64,000 bases of DNA from Streptomyces inusitatus. Lineage in GTDB: Bacteria > Actinomycetota > Actinomycetes > Streptomycetales > Streptomycetaceae. The notes under the pieces were generated by a model. It was not told where the DNA came from, searched no databases, and was given only the letters and a program-made list of their open reading frames with translations. The position numbers were made by a program, and so were the translations under genes. The stretch covers positions 62,001-126,000 of the forward strand of contig NZ_BMWG01000004.1 of assembly GCF_014651115.1 (NCBI RefSeq), read 5' to 3'. Shown piece after piece: positions 17,294 to 25,919 of the stretch. The first letter of the stretch is position 1. Each line of letters starts with the position of its first letter.

Positions 17294-17746
17294 ATGGCCC
17301 GGCACATCTACCGCTGCCCCCTCCGCTGGTCCGACATGGACGCCTTCGGCCATGTCAACAACGTGGTCTTCCTGCGTTACCTGGAAGAGGCGCGGATCGA
17401 CTTCATGTTCCGGCTCCAGCCGGGGGACGGCTCACCGTCGTTCTCCGGCGGGTCCGTCGTCGCCCGGCACGAGATCGACTACATCCGCCCGCTGGTCCAC
17501 CGCCATGAGCCGGTGACCGTCGAGTCATGGGTGACCAGGATCGGCGCCGCCTCCCTGACCATCGCCTACGAGATCAAGGACGCCCCCGACGACACCGGCG
17601 ACTCCGCGCAGATCTATGTGCGGGCCTCGACCGTCGTGGTCCCCTACGACCTGGAGGCGGGCCGCCCGCGCCGGATCAGCGCCGAGGAGAAGTCCTACCT
17701 CCAGCGCTATCTGCCCGCGCTGGAAGAGGACGCCCTCGTCGCATGA
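17294..17746 (+). CDS. Hot-dog-fold acyl-CoA thioesterase (4HBT/YbgC type)
   Basis: A 150-residue single hot-dog domain. The active-site signature is at the start: RWSDMDAFGHVNNVVFLRYL, with the Asp of DAFGHVNN as catalytic residue and EEAR following. HEIDYIRPL and EPVTVESWVTRIG form the later strands. These enzymes hydrolyse acyl-CoA thioesters in the cytoplasm; the physiological acyl group is unknown. It starts 16 bp after ettA, and its stop overlaps the next start (ATGA), so it is in a transcription unit with ettA and the gene at 17743. Confidence 0.9.
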   Translation: MARHIYRCPLRWSDMDAFGHVNNVVFLRYLEEARIDFMFRLQPGDGSPSFSGGSVVARHEIDYIRPLVHRHEPVTVESWVTRIGAASLTIAYEIKDAPDDTGDSAQIYVRASTVVVPYDLEAGRPRRISAEEKSYLQRYLPALEEDALVA

Positions 17747-18423
17747 GCGTGCCCGTGCGAAGCCTGTACTTCGCCGACGCGAGGGAGGCGGAGGATCTCA
17801 CCGCCTTCCTCGCCCGGCTGCTCCACTACGACCGCGCCGCCGCCGTACGCCTCCAGGCGGGCTCCCCGGACGGCGCGCAGGCCGGCCTCGCCGTCTTCGG
17901 CCGCCCGCCCTCCTTCGAGGTGCTCGCGATCCGCACGGCGCGCCTCGGCGCGCCCGCCCGGCTCGACATCACCGTCTCCGCCGGTGAGCTGCTCGAAAAC
18001 CTCGCCGGTGAGGAGTTCCTCCTGCCCGGCCCCGTCACCGGACCGCCCTGGACCGGGGTGCTGCCGCCCCGCGGCGGCTGGCGCGAGCTGCCCGGACTGC
18101 CGGGCGTCGACGAGATGCGCGAGGCCGTCGCCGCCGCCGTCGCCGAGTTCCGCGGCCGCGACGAACAGCTCCCCGCCGAACGCAGCACCCGCGCCGAGCG
18201 GGACGCCATCGGCCGCGAGATCTGGTCCCGCACCCTCGCCGCCACCCCACTGCCGCTGCGCGCCGTGCACGCCGCCCACTCCCTCGGCTTCCTGCGTCCC
18301 GAAGTCCCCGTCGCGCTGCTCTCCACCGGCTCCTGGCTCAGACTGCGCACCCCCTTCGGCTCCACAGCCGTCCGCGGCAACGGACTGGGCGGGCTCAACG
18401 TCATCCCCACCCGGACCCGCTGA
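17743..18423 (+). CDS. Conserved protein of unknown function, coupled to the thioesterase
   Basis: A 226-residue Ala/Leu/Arg-rich protein with no signal peptide or membrane segment and no motif I can assign to a family. It has a mixed first half (VRSLYFADAREAEDLTAFLA; RLDITVSAGELLENLAGEEF). A helical middle follows (DEMREAVAAAVAEFRGRDEQ), and the end is Gly/Leu-rich, TPFGSTAVRGNGLGGLNVIP. The ATG at 17743 overlaps the thioesterase stop by four bases, which supports real translation and co-expression. High third-position GC also supports coding. Function not recognised. Confidence 0.75.
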   Translation: MSVPVRSLYFADAREAEDLTAFLARLLHYDRAAAVRLQAGSPDGAQAGLAVFGRPPSFEVLAIRTARLGAPARLDITVSAGELLENLAGEEFLLPGPVTGPPWTGVLPPRGGWRELPGLPGVDEMREAVAAAVAEFRGRDEQLPAERSTRAERDAIGREIWSRTLAATPLPLRAVHAAHSLGFLRPEVPVALLSTGSWLRLRTPFGSTAVRGNGLGGLNVIPTRTR

Positions 18424-18525
18424 CAGCGTCCACCGAGCCCCCCGGACGCCTCCGCCACACCCCTCGATGAGAAGGTGGCGCCACCGCTCGGCACGCCACC
18501 GCTCGGCACGGCGAAGGGAAACCCC

Positions 18526-19689
18526 ATGGCACCCGCGTACGACGTGATCGTCCTCGGACTCGGAGGCATGGGCAGCGCCGCGGCCGCCCATCTCGCCGCC
18601 CGAGGCGTCAAGGTCCTCGGCCTGGAGAAGTTCGGCCCGGTGCACAACAGGGGCTCCAGCCACGGCGGCTCCCGCATCACCCGGCAGTCCTACTTCGAGG
18701 ACCCCGCCTACGTCCCCCTCCTGCTCCGCGCCTACGAGCTGTACGAGGAGCTGGAGCGCGAGACCGGGCGCGACATAGCCACCCTCTGCGGCGGACTGAT
18801 GATCGGCCGCCCCGACAGCCGCACGGTCGCGGGCGCACGGCGCTCCGCCGAACAGTGGGACCTCCCCCACGAGATGCTCGACGCGGAGCAACTGCGCCGC
18901 CGCTTCCCGACGCTGACCCCCGCCGACGACGAAGTCGCCCTCTACGAGGCGCGGGCCGGACTGCTGCGCCCCGAGAACACCGTCGCCGCCCACCTCCAGC
19001 TCGCCGTCCGCCACGGCGCGAGCCTCCACTACGAGGAGCCGGTCACCCGCTGGGAGCCGTACCGCGACGGGGTACGCGTCCACACCCGCGAGGACGTCTA
19101 CACCGCGAGCCGTCTGATCATCTGCCCGGGAGCCTGGGCCCCCGAGCTGCTCGCCGACGTGGGGGTGCCGATCACCGTCGAGCGGAAGATCATGTACTGG
19201 TTCCAGCCCCGGGGCGGCACCGGCCCGTACCGCCCCGAGCGGCACCCCGTCTATGTGTGGGAGGACCGGGAGGGAATCCAGGTCTACGGCTTCCCCGCGA
19301 TCGACGGGCCGGACCGGGGCGCGAAGGTCGCCTTCTTCCGCGACGGCGGGGTCTGCACCCCGGAGACCATCGACCGGACCGTCCACGACCACGAGATACG
19401 GGCGATCGCCGACTATCTCGGCCCCCGGCTGCCCACCCTGCCCGGCACCTTCATCAAGGGGGTGACCTGCATGTACTCCACCACCCCCGACGAACACTTC
19501 GTGATCGCCCGGCACCCGGAGCACCCCGAAGCCGTCACCGTGGCCTGCGGATTCTCCGGGCACGGCTTCAAATTCGTCCCCGTGGTCGGCGAGATCCTGG
19601 CCGATCTCGCGCTGGAGGGCGGCACCCCCCACCCCATCTCGCTCTTCGACCCGGCCCGCTTCGCCGGGAAGCTCAACGGCGGGTCCTAG
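18526..19689 (+). CDS. solA: N-methyl-tryptophan oxidase / monomeric sarcosine oxidase family flavoenzyme
   Basis: A 387-residue FAD enzyme. The N-terminal Rossmann motif is [13 protein letters not shown] (6-18) with LGLEKF after it and the family segment [16 protein letters not shown]. Near the C-terminus are [16 protein letters not shown] and [10 protein letters not shown]. Cys315 in TCMYS sits where monomeric sarcosine oxidase attaches FAD covalently. The family oxidises secondary N-methyl amino acids to the amine, formaldehyde and H2O2. ATG 18526 follows GAAGGGA at 18512-18518; an in-frame start at 18475 would add a repeat-like, unconserved stretch. Which N-methyl amino acid is used cannot be read from sequence. 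Confidence 0.88.
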   Translation: MAPAYDVIVLGLGGMGSAAAAHLAARGVKVLGLEKFGPVHNRGSSHGGSRITRQSYFEDPAYVPLLLRAYELYEELERETGRDIATLCGGLMIGRPDSRTVAGARRSAEQWDLPHEMLDAEQLRRRFPTLTPADDEVALYEARAGLLRPENTVAAHLQLAVRHGASLHYEEPVTRWEPYRDGVRVHTREDVYTASRLIICPGAWAPELLADVGVPITVERKIMYWFQPRGGTGPYRPERHPVYVWEDREGIQVYGFPAIDGPDRGAKVAFFRDGGVCTPETIDRTVHDHEIRAIADYLGPRLPTLPGTFIKGVTCMYSTTPDEHFVIARHPEHPEAVTVACGFSGHGFKFVPVVGEILADLALEGGTPHPISLFDPARFAGKLNGGS

Positions 19690-20228
19690 GGAGTGTTTTC
19701 AAAGACGTGAGCCTCGGCGTCGCGGAGCAGTCCCGGGGTCAGCCGCCGGTGGACGGCGGACAGCGGGGTCCATATCGTGCGGCCGAAGCCGCTGCGGTAG
19801 TGCAGAAAGGTGCTCAGCGACACCTGGCCCCGGGGCGACCGCACAATCAGCTCGCCGGCCAGCAGCGGGGAGACGGCCGCGAGCCGGATCCAGTCCTCGC
19901 CGCGCGCGGCGATACGCCAGCCCGCGACGGTGTCCGGCGACCGGCCCCGGCTGAGCCGGAGACCCAGCAGACCGCGCCAGATGAACCGCTCGGCAGGGCT
20001 GGGGAGGTCGCCGAACATGGCCCGGGCCCATCGCTCCGGCGTGGCGGCGGTCTCCGTGTTCAGTGTGAAGTGATCGGCGTAGTGGAGTGCGGGCAGTGCG
20101 CTGAGGGCCCGGAAGGGCTCAGGAATCCGGTGCGCACCCACCACGGCTTCCACGCCGCCGCCCGCCCGCGAACCGTCGCGTCCGGGCACCCGGCGCGCGG
20201 TTTCCGGCTTCCGGTGGAAAAGAGGCAT
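19686..20228 (-). CDS. DUF2867-like protein of unknown function
   Basis: A 180-residue cytoplasmic protein. The pattern [20 protein letters not shown] followed by [11 protein letters not shown], the later [16 protein letters not shown], and [20 protein letters not shown] resembles the DUF2867 group, which has a START/SRPBCC-like appearance. No catalytic residues are known. ATG 20228 is preferred because GGGGGG at 20235-20240 is 6 bp away; ATG 20232-20234 directly abuts that site. It ends four bases inside the oxidase gene on the other strand, so the two are convergent and overlap at their stops. Function unknown. Confidence 0.65.
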   Translation of the reverse strand: MPLFHRKPETARRVPGRDGSRAGGGVEAVVGAHRIPEPFRALSALPALHYADHFTLNTETAATPERWARAMFGDLPSPAERFIWRGLLGLRLSRGRSPDTVAGWRIAARGEDWIRLAAVSPLLAGELIVRSPRGQVSLSTFLHYRSGFGRTIWTPLSAVHRRLTPGLLRDAEAHVFENTP

Positions 20229-20308
20229 GGACATCCCCCCGGTCGTTCCTACGGTGAAGTGCGGAACGACATCAGCCTAGCCACCGCGCCCGCCGGGGCC
20301 GACAGGCC

Positions 20309-20713
20309 CTAGCCCGCCGTGTTCACCATGGACGCGGCGGCGTAGACCAGGTAGTCCCACAGCTGCCGCTCGTGCTCCGGAGCCAGCTCCAGTTCGTCCA
20401 CGGCGTCCCGCATGTGCTTCAGCCAGGCGTCGTGCGCCGCCCGGTCGACCGCGAACGGCGCGTGCCGCATCCGCAGCCGGGGGTGGCCCCGGGCCTCGCT
20501 GTAGATGCGCGGGCCGCCCCAGTACTGCATCAGGAAGGTGGCGAATCGGTCCTCGGCGGGGCCGAGATCCTCCTCCGGGTACATCGGCCGCAGCAGCGGG
20601 TCCCCGGCGACGCCCTGGTAGAAGCGGTGAACCAGACGGCGGAAGGTCTCCTCGCCGCCGACCTGCTCGTAGAAGGTCTGCTCCTGGACGGTGCCGCGCG
20701 GAATCTCAGTCAC
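20309..20713 (-). CDS. Truncated haemoglobin, group II (GlbO type)
   Basis: A 134-residue globin with the group II pattern: TFYEQVGGEETFRRLVHRFY, DPLLRPMYPEEDLGPAEDRF, FLMQYWGGPRIYS and the proximal-His segment HPRLRMRHAPF. AWLKHM carries the G8 Trp typical of group II. Such proteins bind O2 and NO and are linked to nitric oxide or oxidative stress handling, and to oxygen chemistry near the membrane. GTG 20713 starts the protein. It stands alone between a DUF2867-like gene on the same strand and a divergent methyltransferase gene. Confidence 0.93.
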   Translation of the reverse strand: MTEIPRGTVQEQTFYEQVGGEETFRRLVHRFYQGVAGDPLLRPMYPEEDLGPAEDRFATFLMQYWGGPRIYSEARGHPRLRMRHAPFAVDRAAHDAWLKHMRDAVDELELAPEHERQLWDYLVYAAASMVNTAG

Positions 20714-20810
20714 CCCTCCATCGTCTCAGACGCCCCGGCGGAGGACCGATGGCCTAGGACCACCGGCCCCCACCCCCTCATGGGCCCCGGCGGGGTGCCA
20801 CAGTGGAGGC

Positions 20811-21800
20811 ATGGGCACGTACCTGGAGCGGTACGCCGAGCCCGCGGCCGAGGCGCGCCGGGCGATGGTGCGCCTGATCGCGGCCGAGGGCGCGCTGACC
20901 GATCCGGCCTGGCGGGCGGCGTTCGAGGAGGTGCCCCGGCATCTGTTCGTCCCGTACTACTTCACCGGGGGGCCCGGCGGACATGAGCGGCTCTGGTGCG
21001 AGGACCCCGACCCGGTGCGGCGGGAGCGCTGGCTGCGCGGGGCCTACTACGACGGGCCGCTGGCGACCAGGATCCGCGACGGGGAGCTGATCTCCTCCAG
21101 CAGCCAGCCCTCGCTGATGGCCCGGATGCTTCAGGCGCTCCAGGTGCGGTACGGGGACGCCGTGCTGGAGATCGGCGCGGGCACCGGGTACAACGCGGCG
21201 CTGCTCTGCCACCGGCTCGGCGAGGAGCGGATCACCACCGTCGACATGGAGCCGGAGATCACCGAGTCGGCGCGGGCGCATCTGGCCGCCGCCGGCTACC
21301 GCCCGGCCGTGGTCACCGGCGACGGGGCGCGCGGCTGTCCGGAGCGGGCCCCCTTCGACCGGATCATCGCGACCTGCGCGCTGCCGTTCGTCCCGTACGA
21401 CTGGGCGGCGCAGTGCCGCCCGGACGCCCGGATCCTCGCTCCGCTGTCGACCGGGCTGATCGCGCTCCGGGTCCGGGACGACGCCCGCCACGGGCGGATC
21501 GCGGAGGGGCGCTTCCTGCGGACCTCGGCGTACTTCGTGCCGCTGCGGGGCAGCGGCCCCGCAGCGGAGCGGCGGCCGGGCGCGCTGCCTCGCCGAGTAC
21601 TGGAGAACGATCTCTTCCGGTTCATGCTGTCGCTGACCGGCCGGAGCCTCGATCCGCGTGAGGCGCTCTCGCTGTGGGAGCGCGAGCGCCGTCCGCTCCG
21701 GGACCGCTTCGGGGTGACCGTCGTCGGCGGACGCCAGTGGGCCTGGCTGGACGATCCCGAGGGGCCGTACGTCTGGCCCCTCGGCCGGCGGGACGGGTGA
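20811..21800 (+). CDS. Protein-L-isoaspartate O-methyltransferase-like protein
   Basis: A 329-residue SAM-dependent methyltransferase. The Rossmann core has motif I VLEIGAGTGYNAALL, post-I ITTVDMEPEITESAR, and the PCMT-typical substrate segment SSSSQPSLMARMLQAL upstream of it. FDRIIATCALPFVPYDW is the family's motif II region. Classical PCMT repairs isoaspartyl residues in aged proteins; this protein is longer, with a C-terminal ~110-residue extension. It belongs to the actinobacterial PCMT-like set that includes proteins recruited for other jobs. ATG 20811 has GTGGAGG directly before it. Divergent from the globin gene. Confidence 0.82.
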   Translation: MGTYLERYAEPAAEARRAMVRLIAAEGALTDPAWRAAFEEVPRHLFVPYYFTGGPGGHERLWCEDPDPVRRERWLRGAYYDGPLATRIRDGELISSSSQPSLMARMLQALQVRYGDAVLEIGAGTGYNAALLCHRLGEERITTVDMEPEITESARAHLAAAGYRPAVVTGDGARGCPERAPFDRIIATCALPFVPYDWAAQCRPDARILAPLSTGLIALRVRDDARHGRIAEGRFLRTSAYFVPLRGSGPAAERRPGALPRRVLENDLFRFMLSLTGRSLDPREALSLWERERRPLRDRFGVTVVGGRQWAWLDDPEGPYVWPLGRRDG

Positions 21801-21815
21801 GCCCGCCCCGCGCGG

Positions 21816-23051
21816 TCAGCCCCGGCGTACGGTGATGGTCGTCCAGGCTCCGACATGGACCCGGTCGCCGTCGCTCAGCGGCACCGGGACATAGGGCTGT
21901 ATCGGCTCCTCCGCGCCGTTGAGCGTGGTGCCGTTGGTGGAGTTCTGGTCGACGACCGCCCAGGATCCGTCGGGCTGCCGCACCAGCACGGCGTGCTTGT
22001 GCGAGACGCCCGGGTCCTCCGGGGGCACGGACAGATCGATGTCGGGGGACTCGCCGGTCGACTGGCGGCGGCGGCCGATGGTGATCTGGGTGCCGTCGAG
22101 CTGGAGATGCTGCTCGGGGGAGTACGCGGGCAGGTTGAGGCCGCTGGCGTCGGGGCCGCTGCGCTGCATCATCGCCAGGAAGTACTCGCGGTCGGGCGCG
22201 ATGACGGCCGACCAGCCCTCGGGCGACTGGTAGGACGGCGGCGACTGGTGCTGTCCGGGCGCGGAGACGGACTGCTGCTGTCCGGGTCCCTGGGGGAAGG
22301 GGGAGTCCTGCCCGCCGGCCTGCGGGAAGGAGGGCCGGTCCTGGGACGGCGGGGAGAGCATCCAGTCGTCCGCCGCGGCCGGCTGCTGCGGCTGGTGCTG
22401 CGGTGGTGGCGGTGCGGGGTGCTGGTGGAAGCCCTGCGGGGGACCCGGCGGCCTGCCGGGACCGGGACCGGGACCTGGGCCAGGGCCGGGGCCGCCCGGC
22501 TGCCCGGGGCCCTGCGGGAACGGCGAGGCCGGGCCCTGCGGGAACGGCCGTCGCTGCCCCGGACCGTCGCCGAGCGACTCGGCGGGCCGGTTCAGCTGCG
22601 AGGGCCGGGAGCCCTGGTAGTCGAACGGATCGTGCCCCTGCTGCCGGCCGGGATGCCCCTGCGGCCCCTGCTGGCCGGGGTGTCCCGGGTGCCCGTGCGG
22701 GCCGGGCGGCGGCGGGGGCGGCTGGTTGGTGAAGCCCGACGGCAGATTCAGCCCGGGGGACGGGGCCTGCGGCGCGGGGGCGATCGGGGTGTACGAGGTC
22801 GCCGTGTGCGTCAGGAAGTTGTACCGGCACTCCTCGCAGAACGGGGCCATGGCCTCGCGCGGGGTGCGGCACTGCGGGCAGAGCTCCGCGTGCGCGGTGG
22901 CGTGCGGATCGCCCGCCGGGCCCGGGTAGCCGTACGAGGGCGCGGGCGGCGGGGCGGCTCCGGTGGGAGCGCCGGGACCGGCCATACGGTGGCCACAGAC
23001 CTCGCACCAGTCGTCGGAACCCGACTGGTGTCCGTTGGGGCAGGTCGGCAT
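21816..23051 (-). CDS. FHA-domain protein with N-terminal zinc ribbons
   Basis: A 411-residue cytoplasmic protein. Two CxxC-type zinc-ribbon motifs open it: CPNGHQSGSDDWCEVCGH (5-22) and CPQCRTPREAMAPFCEEC (from about 58). A ~200-residue disordered linker rich in Pro, Gly and Gln follows. The C-terminal ~110 residues are a forkhead-associated domain: ITIGRRRQ, DIDLSVPPEDPGVSHKHAVL with the phosphothreonine-binding Ser/His, and VVDQNSTNGTTLNG. FHA domains read phosphothreonine. The gene is last in the run from 32320, downstream of a PknG-type kinase and a PP2C phosphatase, so it is the likely reader of kinase output. It is not a GarA/OdhI orthologue by length. Confidence 0.9.
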   Translation of the reverse strand: MPTCPNGHQSGSDDWCEVCGHRMAGPGAPTGAAPPPAPSYGYPGPAGDPHATAHAELCPQCRTPREAMAPFCEECRYNFLTHTATSYTPIAPAPQAPSPGLNLPSGFTNQPPPPPPGPHGHPGHPGQQGPQGHPGRQQGHDPFDYQGSRPSQLNRPAESLGDGPGQRRPFPQGPASPFPQGPGQPGGPGPGPGPGPGPGRPPGPPQGFHQHPAPPPPQHQPQQPAAADDWMLSPPSQDRPSFPQAGGQDSPFPQGPGQQQSVSAPGQHQSPPSYQSPEGWSAVIAPDREYFLAMMQRSGPDASGLNLPAYSPEQHLQLDGTQITIGRRRQSTGESPDIDLSVPPEDPGVSHKHAVLVRQPDGSWAVVDQNSTNGTTLNGAEEPIQPYVPVPLSDGDRVHVGAWTTITVRRG

Positions 23052-23154
23052 GTCGGCGCTTCCCCCTCTCCTCGTCCGGCCCGGGGGCCGTCACCTCTGT
23101 CGTACGTCTCTCGTACGACGATGCTCGAACGGCCTCGGTCGCGGCGGAGAACGA

Positions 23155-24510
23155 CTATTTCTTCACCCGGACCGTTCTGACGGACCGGGTTTCGAGCGTC
23201 ATCTCATCGGCCTCCGCGACCTTGGCCTTCAGTCGCACAGTACCTGTCGCCGCGTCGACCACGTCCACCACCTTCGAAAGCAGTTTCGCGGTGCCCTCGT
23301 TACCGGAGACCTGCGCCAGCTGCACCGCGCGGCCCAGTTTCGCCGTCGCTCCATCGTAATCACCCATTTTGCGGGCATCCAGCCCCTGTTGGATGACTTG
23401 TGCGAGTTCTGCCTGGCCCGTGTAGTGCGCCACCTGTGGGTTGATCGAGGTGGAGGCGGCCATGTCATCCGTCCACACGGCCCGGATCAGCCCCTGGGAG
23501 AGCACCTCGGGAGCCCCGCCGTCGGGGGCCGGAATGATCAGCGAGGCGCGGGCCGCCAGCATCTCCTGCCCGATGTTCGCCTGGGGCACCCGCACACAGA
23601 CGTGATAGTCGCGGGACTCGTCGCCCCAGGAGCCGGTCGGATAGTCCCCGGCCCGGGGACCCGCCTCGGTCCGCCGCCCGGTCAGCTCCGCGACGGTGGG
23701 GGCCACCTGCTTGACGAACATGATCTCGACCCCGACGGGCGTCCACAGCCGCAGCGCGACATCGGCGACCTCCTTGCCCATCGCGTTCTCCATCATGGCT
23801 GTGAAGTCGGCGGCCAGATGCGCGGGATCGGCGACGATGTCCGCGGTCCCCAGCAGCGCGGCGGCGATCCCGGTGACCTCCTTCACCTCCCAGTCGGTGC
23901 CCACGCCCCGGGCGTCACAGGTGAACCGGCCCGCCACGGCGGTCAGCGCGAAGCGCAGCGCCTCGGGGGACTCGTGCTCATTGCGCCCGTCGGTCAGCAG
24001 GATGCCGTGCCGGATGTCCCCGGCCGAGGAGGCGAGCAGCCGGTCCGCGAGCCCGAGCCAGGTGCCGATCGCGGTGCCGCCGCCCGCGGTGAGCCGCCGC
24101 AGGGCCTCCTTGGCCTGGGCGCGGGTGTGCGGGTCGGCGATCGCCAGCCGCTCGCCACCGGGATAGATGTCGGAGGCCTTGTGCGTACCGGCGACCACGG
24201 CGAACTCCACACCGTCGCGCAGGGTGTCGATCGCAGCCGCCGTGGCGTCCCGGGCGTTGCGCATCTTGGTCGGCGGATAGTCCATGGAACCGGAGCAGTC
24301 CACCATGATCACCACGGCCGCGCCGGGGGAGGACGGGATCCCGGCGGGAGACGCCGTCACCCCCCGCAGCGGAGCACCGCCGGTGGTGCCGCCGCCCGTG
24401 GAGGTCACGGTCACGATCGCGTTCACCTCGCGACCGCCCTCGGGCAGATACTCGTTCTGATACACGTCGACCGAGAACGCGGGCACCTGGGACTTGGAGA
24501 AATTGGCCAT
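23155..24510 (-). CDS. von Willebrand factor A (VWA) domain protein
   Basis: A 451-residue protein without signal peptide. The VWA domain begins near residue 75 with the metal-ion-dependent adhesion site VVIMVDCSGSMD (D-x-S-x-S). The remaining MIDAS Thr is likely in AGGGTAIGTW and the Asp in HGILLTDGRNEHES. The C-terminal region is beta-rich and then helical (LAQVIQQGLDARKMGDYDGA) like a short TPR-type segment. ATG 24510 has AAGGAG at 9 bp; an in-frame start further upstream lacks a site. The gene lies between the PP2C and FHA genes of the same operon. VWA proteins mediate metal-dependent protein contacts, so this may be a scaffold or readout of the module. Confidence 0.88.
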   Translation of the reverse strand: MANFSKSQVPAFSVDVYQNEYLPEGGREVNAIVTVTSTGGGTTGGAPLRGVTASPAGIPSSPGAAVVIMVDCSGSMDYPPTKMRNARDATAAAIDTLRDGVEFAVVAGTHKASDIYPGGERLAIADPHTRAQAKEALRRLTAGGGTAIGTWLGLADRLLASSAGDIRHGILLTDGRNEHESPEALRFALTAVAGRFTCDARGVGTDWEVKEVTGIAAALLGTADIVADPAHLAADFTAMMENAMGKEVADVALRLWTPVGVEIMFVKQVAPTVAELTGRRTEAGPRAGDYPTGSWGDESRDYHVCVRVPQANIGQEMLAARASLIIPAPDGGAPEVLSQGLIRAVWTDDMAASTSINPQVAHYTGQAELAQVIQQGLDARKMGDYDGATAKLGRAVQLAQVSGNEGTAKLLSKVVDVVDAATGTVRLKAKVAEADEMTLETRSVRTVRVKK

Positions 24511-24596
24511 CTGCTGGACTCCTTGAGGGCTCCACCCGGGAGATCTCACGACTCGTCGCGGACGCCTCCCCCGTCACGGGCGCCCGGTCGCTTACA

Positions 24597-25916
24597 TCAG
24601 ACCCGGCGGTCGTAGCCCGATCCTGCCCCCGGCCGCGCCACCGCGAACGGCAGCACCGCCACTGTTACGTTGTCGTGGCCCCCGCCGTCGAGTGCGTGGC
24701 CGACCAGCACCTGGGCGCTGTGCAGGGGCCGTTCGGCGGCGTCCGCCGGGATCGCGCGGGCCATCTCGTCGGGGCCCTCCGCGTAGTTCCACAGACCGTC
24801 GGTGCAGACCACCACCACACCGGAGCGGTCCGGTTTGAAGGCGGCGGTGTGCGGCTCCAGTTCGTACGCGTCGGCGCCCAGCCAGCCGGTGATGGCGTGG
24901 GCGCGCTCGTCCGCGTACGCCTCGCGTTCGTTCATCAGACCGGCGGCCACCATCTGCGCGGCCCAGGAGTCGTCCTCGGTGAGCCGGGCGGCGGGGCCCT
25001 CGCGGTCGTCGGGCACCCAGTAGACGCGGCTGTCGCCGACCCAGCCGACGATGAGCAGACCGCCGGCGGAGATCGCCGCGACGATCGTGCAGGCGGGCGC
25101 GTTCAGCTGGTGGTGCGAGCCGTGGCCGTGCTCCGCGAGATCGCCGGCGGGCGCCTGCCCGGCCAGGGAGTTGACGGCGGTCGCGGCGGCCACGATCGCC
25201 TCCCGCATGGCCTGCTCCGGGTGGATCCCCCGCGGCAGCGCCGTCAGCAGCAGCTCATTGGCGGCCCCCGCGGCGGCGAGTGACGCCTCGTCGGGCCGGG
25301 TGGCCGAGGAGACCCCGTCGCAGACGACCGCGACCACGGCCGGGGAGCCGTCGGGCAGCGCGGTGGTGGAGATCGCGAACGCGTCCTCGTTGCGATGGTG
25401 GCGCAGGCCCCGGTCGCTGACGGCGGCGACCGGGCCCAGCTCCCGCTCCATGTGGTCGCGCTCCCGGGGCTGGGCGTGGCCGCAGTTCTCGCAGTAGCCG
25501 TCGGGGTCGACATGGCCCGAGCGGCAGGCCACGCACACCTTGGCGACGGCCTGCGGTACGGATGCCTGCGGTACGGCCTGCGGTACGGCTGCCGGGGGCG
25601 CGGCGGGCGGCGCGATACGCGGGTCGGCGACGGGCGGCGGCGGTGTCTGCGGCGTCTGTGGCGGGGGCAGCTCGAAGTCCCCTGAAGACGAAGGCGAAGA
25701 CGAAGGCTCGGCCGGTACGGAGGCCTCCGCACCCGGTCCGGTCCGCCACTCGGGCGGCACGGAGACGGCCAGCGTCGGGCGGTCACCGCCGGGCGGCGGC
25801 GAGAGCGCCGACAACTCCTGTCCGCACGCGCCGCAGAAGCGGTCGTCCTCCTCCAGCGGCTCCGCGCAAGCGGGGCACAACGAGCCGGCGGCCGGCCGGT
25901 GCATCTGCGGCGACAT
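24597..25916 (-). CDS. PP2C-type Ser/Thr protein phosphatase with zinc ribbons
   Basis: A 439-residue protein. Two cysteine pairs near the start (CPACAEPLEEDDRFCGACG) and two after a Pro-rich linker (CVACRSGHVDPDGYCENCGH) make zinc ribbons. The phosphatase domain (about 165-435) has all metal-binding motifs: SDRGLRHHRNEDAF, VVCDGVSSATR, VGWVGDSRVYWV, VVVCTDGLWNYAE and GGGHDNVTVAV. PP2C enzymes remove phosphate from Ser/Thr using two Mn/Mg ions. It starts 3 bp after the PknG-type kinase stop; ATG 25916 is used, TTG 25919 is possible. It is the obvious antagonist of that kinase, and shares its zinc-ribbon N-terminal layout. Confidence 0.92.
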   Translation of the reverse strand: MSPQMHRPAAGSLCPACAEPLEEDDRFCGACGQELSALSPPPGGDRPTLAVSVPPEWRTGPGAEASVPAEPSSSPSSSGDFELPPPQTPQTPPPPVADPRIAPPAAPPAAVPQAVPQASVPQAVAKVCVACRSGHVDPDGYCENCGHAQPRERDHMERELGPVAAVSDRGLRHHRNEDAFAISTTALPDGSPAVVAVVCDGVSSATRPDEASLAAAGAANELLLTALPRGIHPEQAMREAIVAAATAVNSLAGQAPAGDLAEHGHGSHHQLNAPACTIVAAISAGGLLIVGWVGDSRVYWVPDDREGPAARLTEDDSWAAQMVAAGLMNEREAYADERAHAITGWLGADAYELEPHTAAFKPDRSGVVVVCTDGLWNYAEGPDEMARAIPADAAERPLHSAQVLVGHALDGGGHDNVTVAVLPFAVARPGAGSGYDRRV

Positions 25917-25919
25917 CAA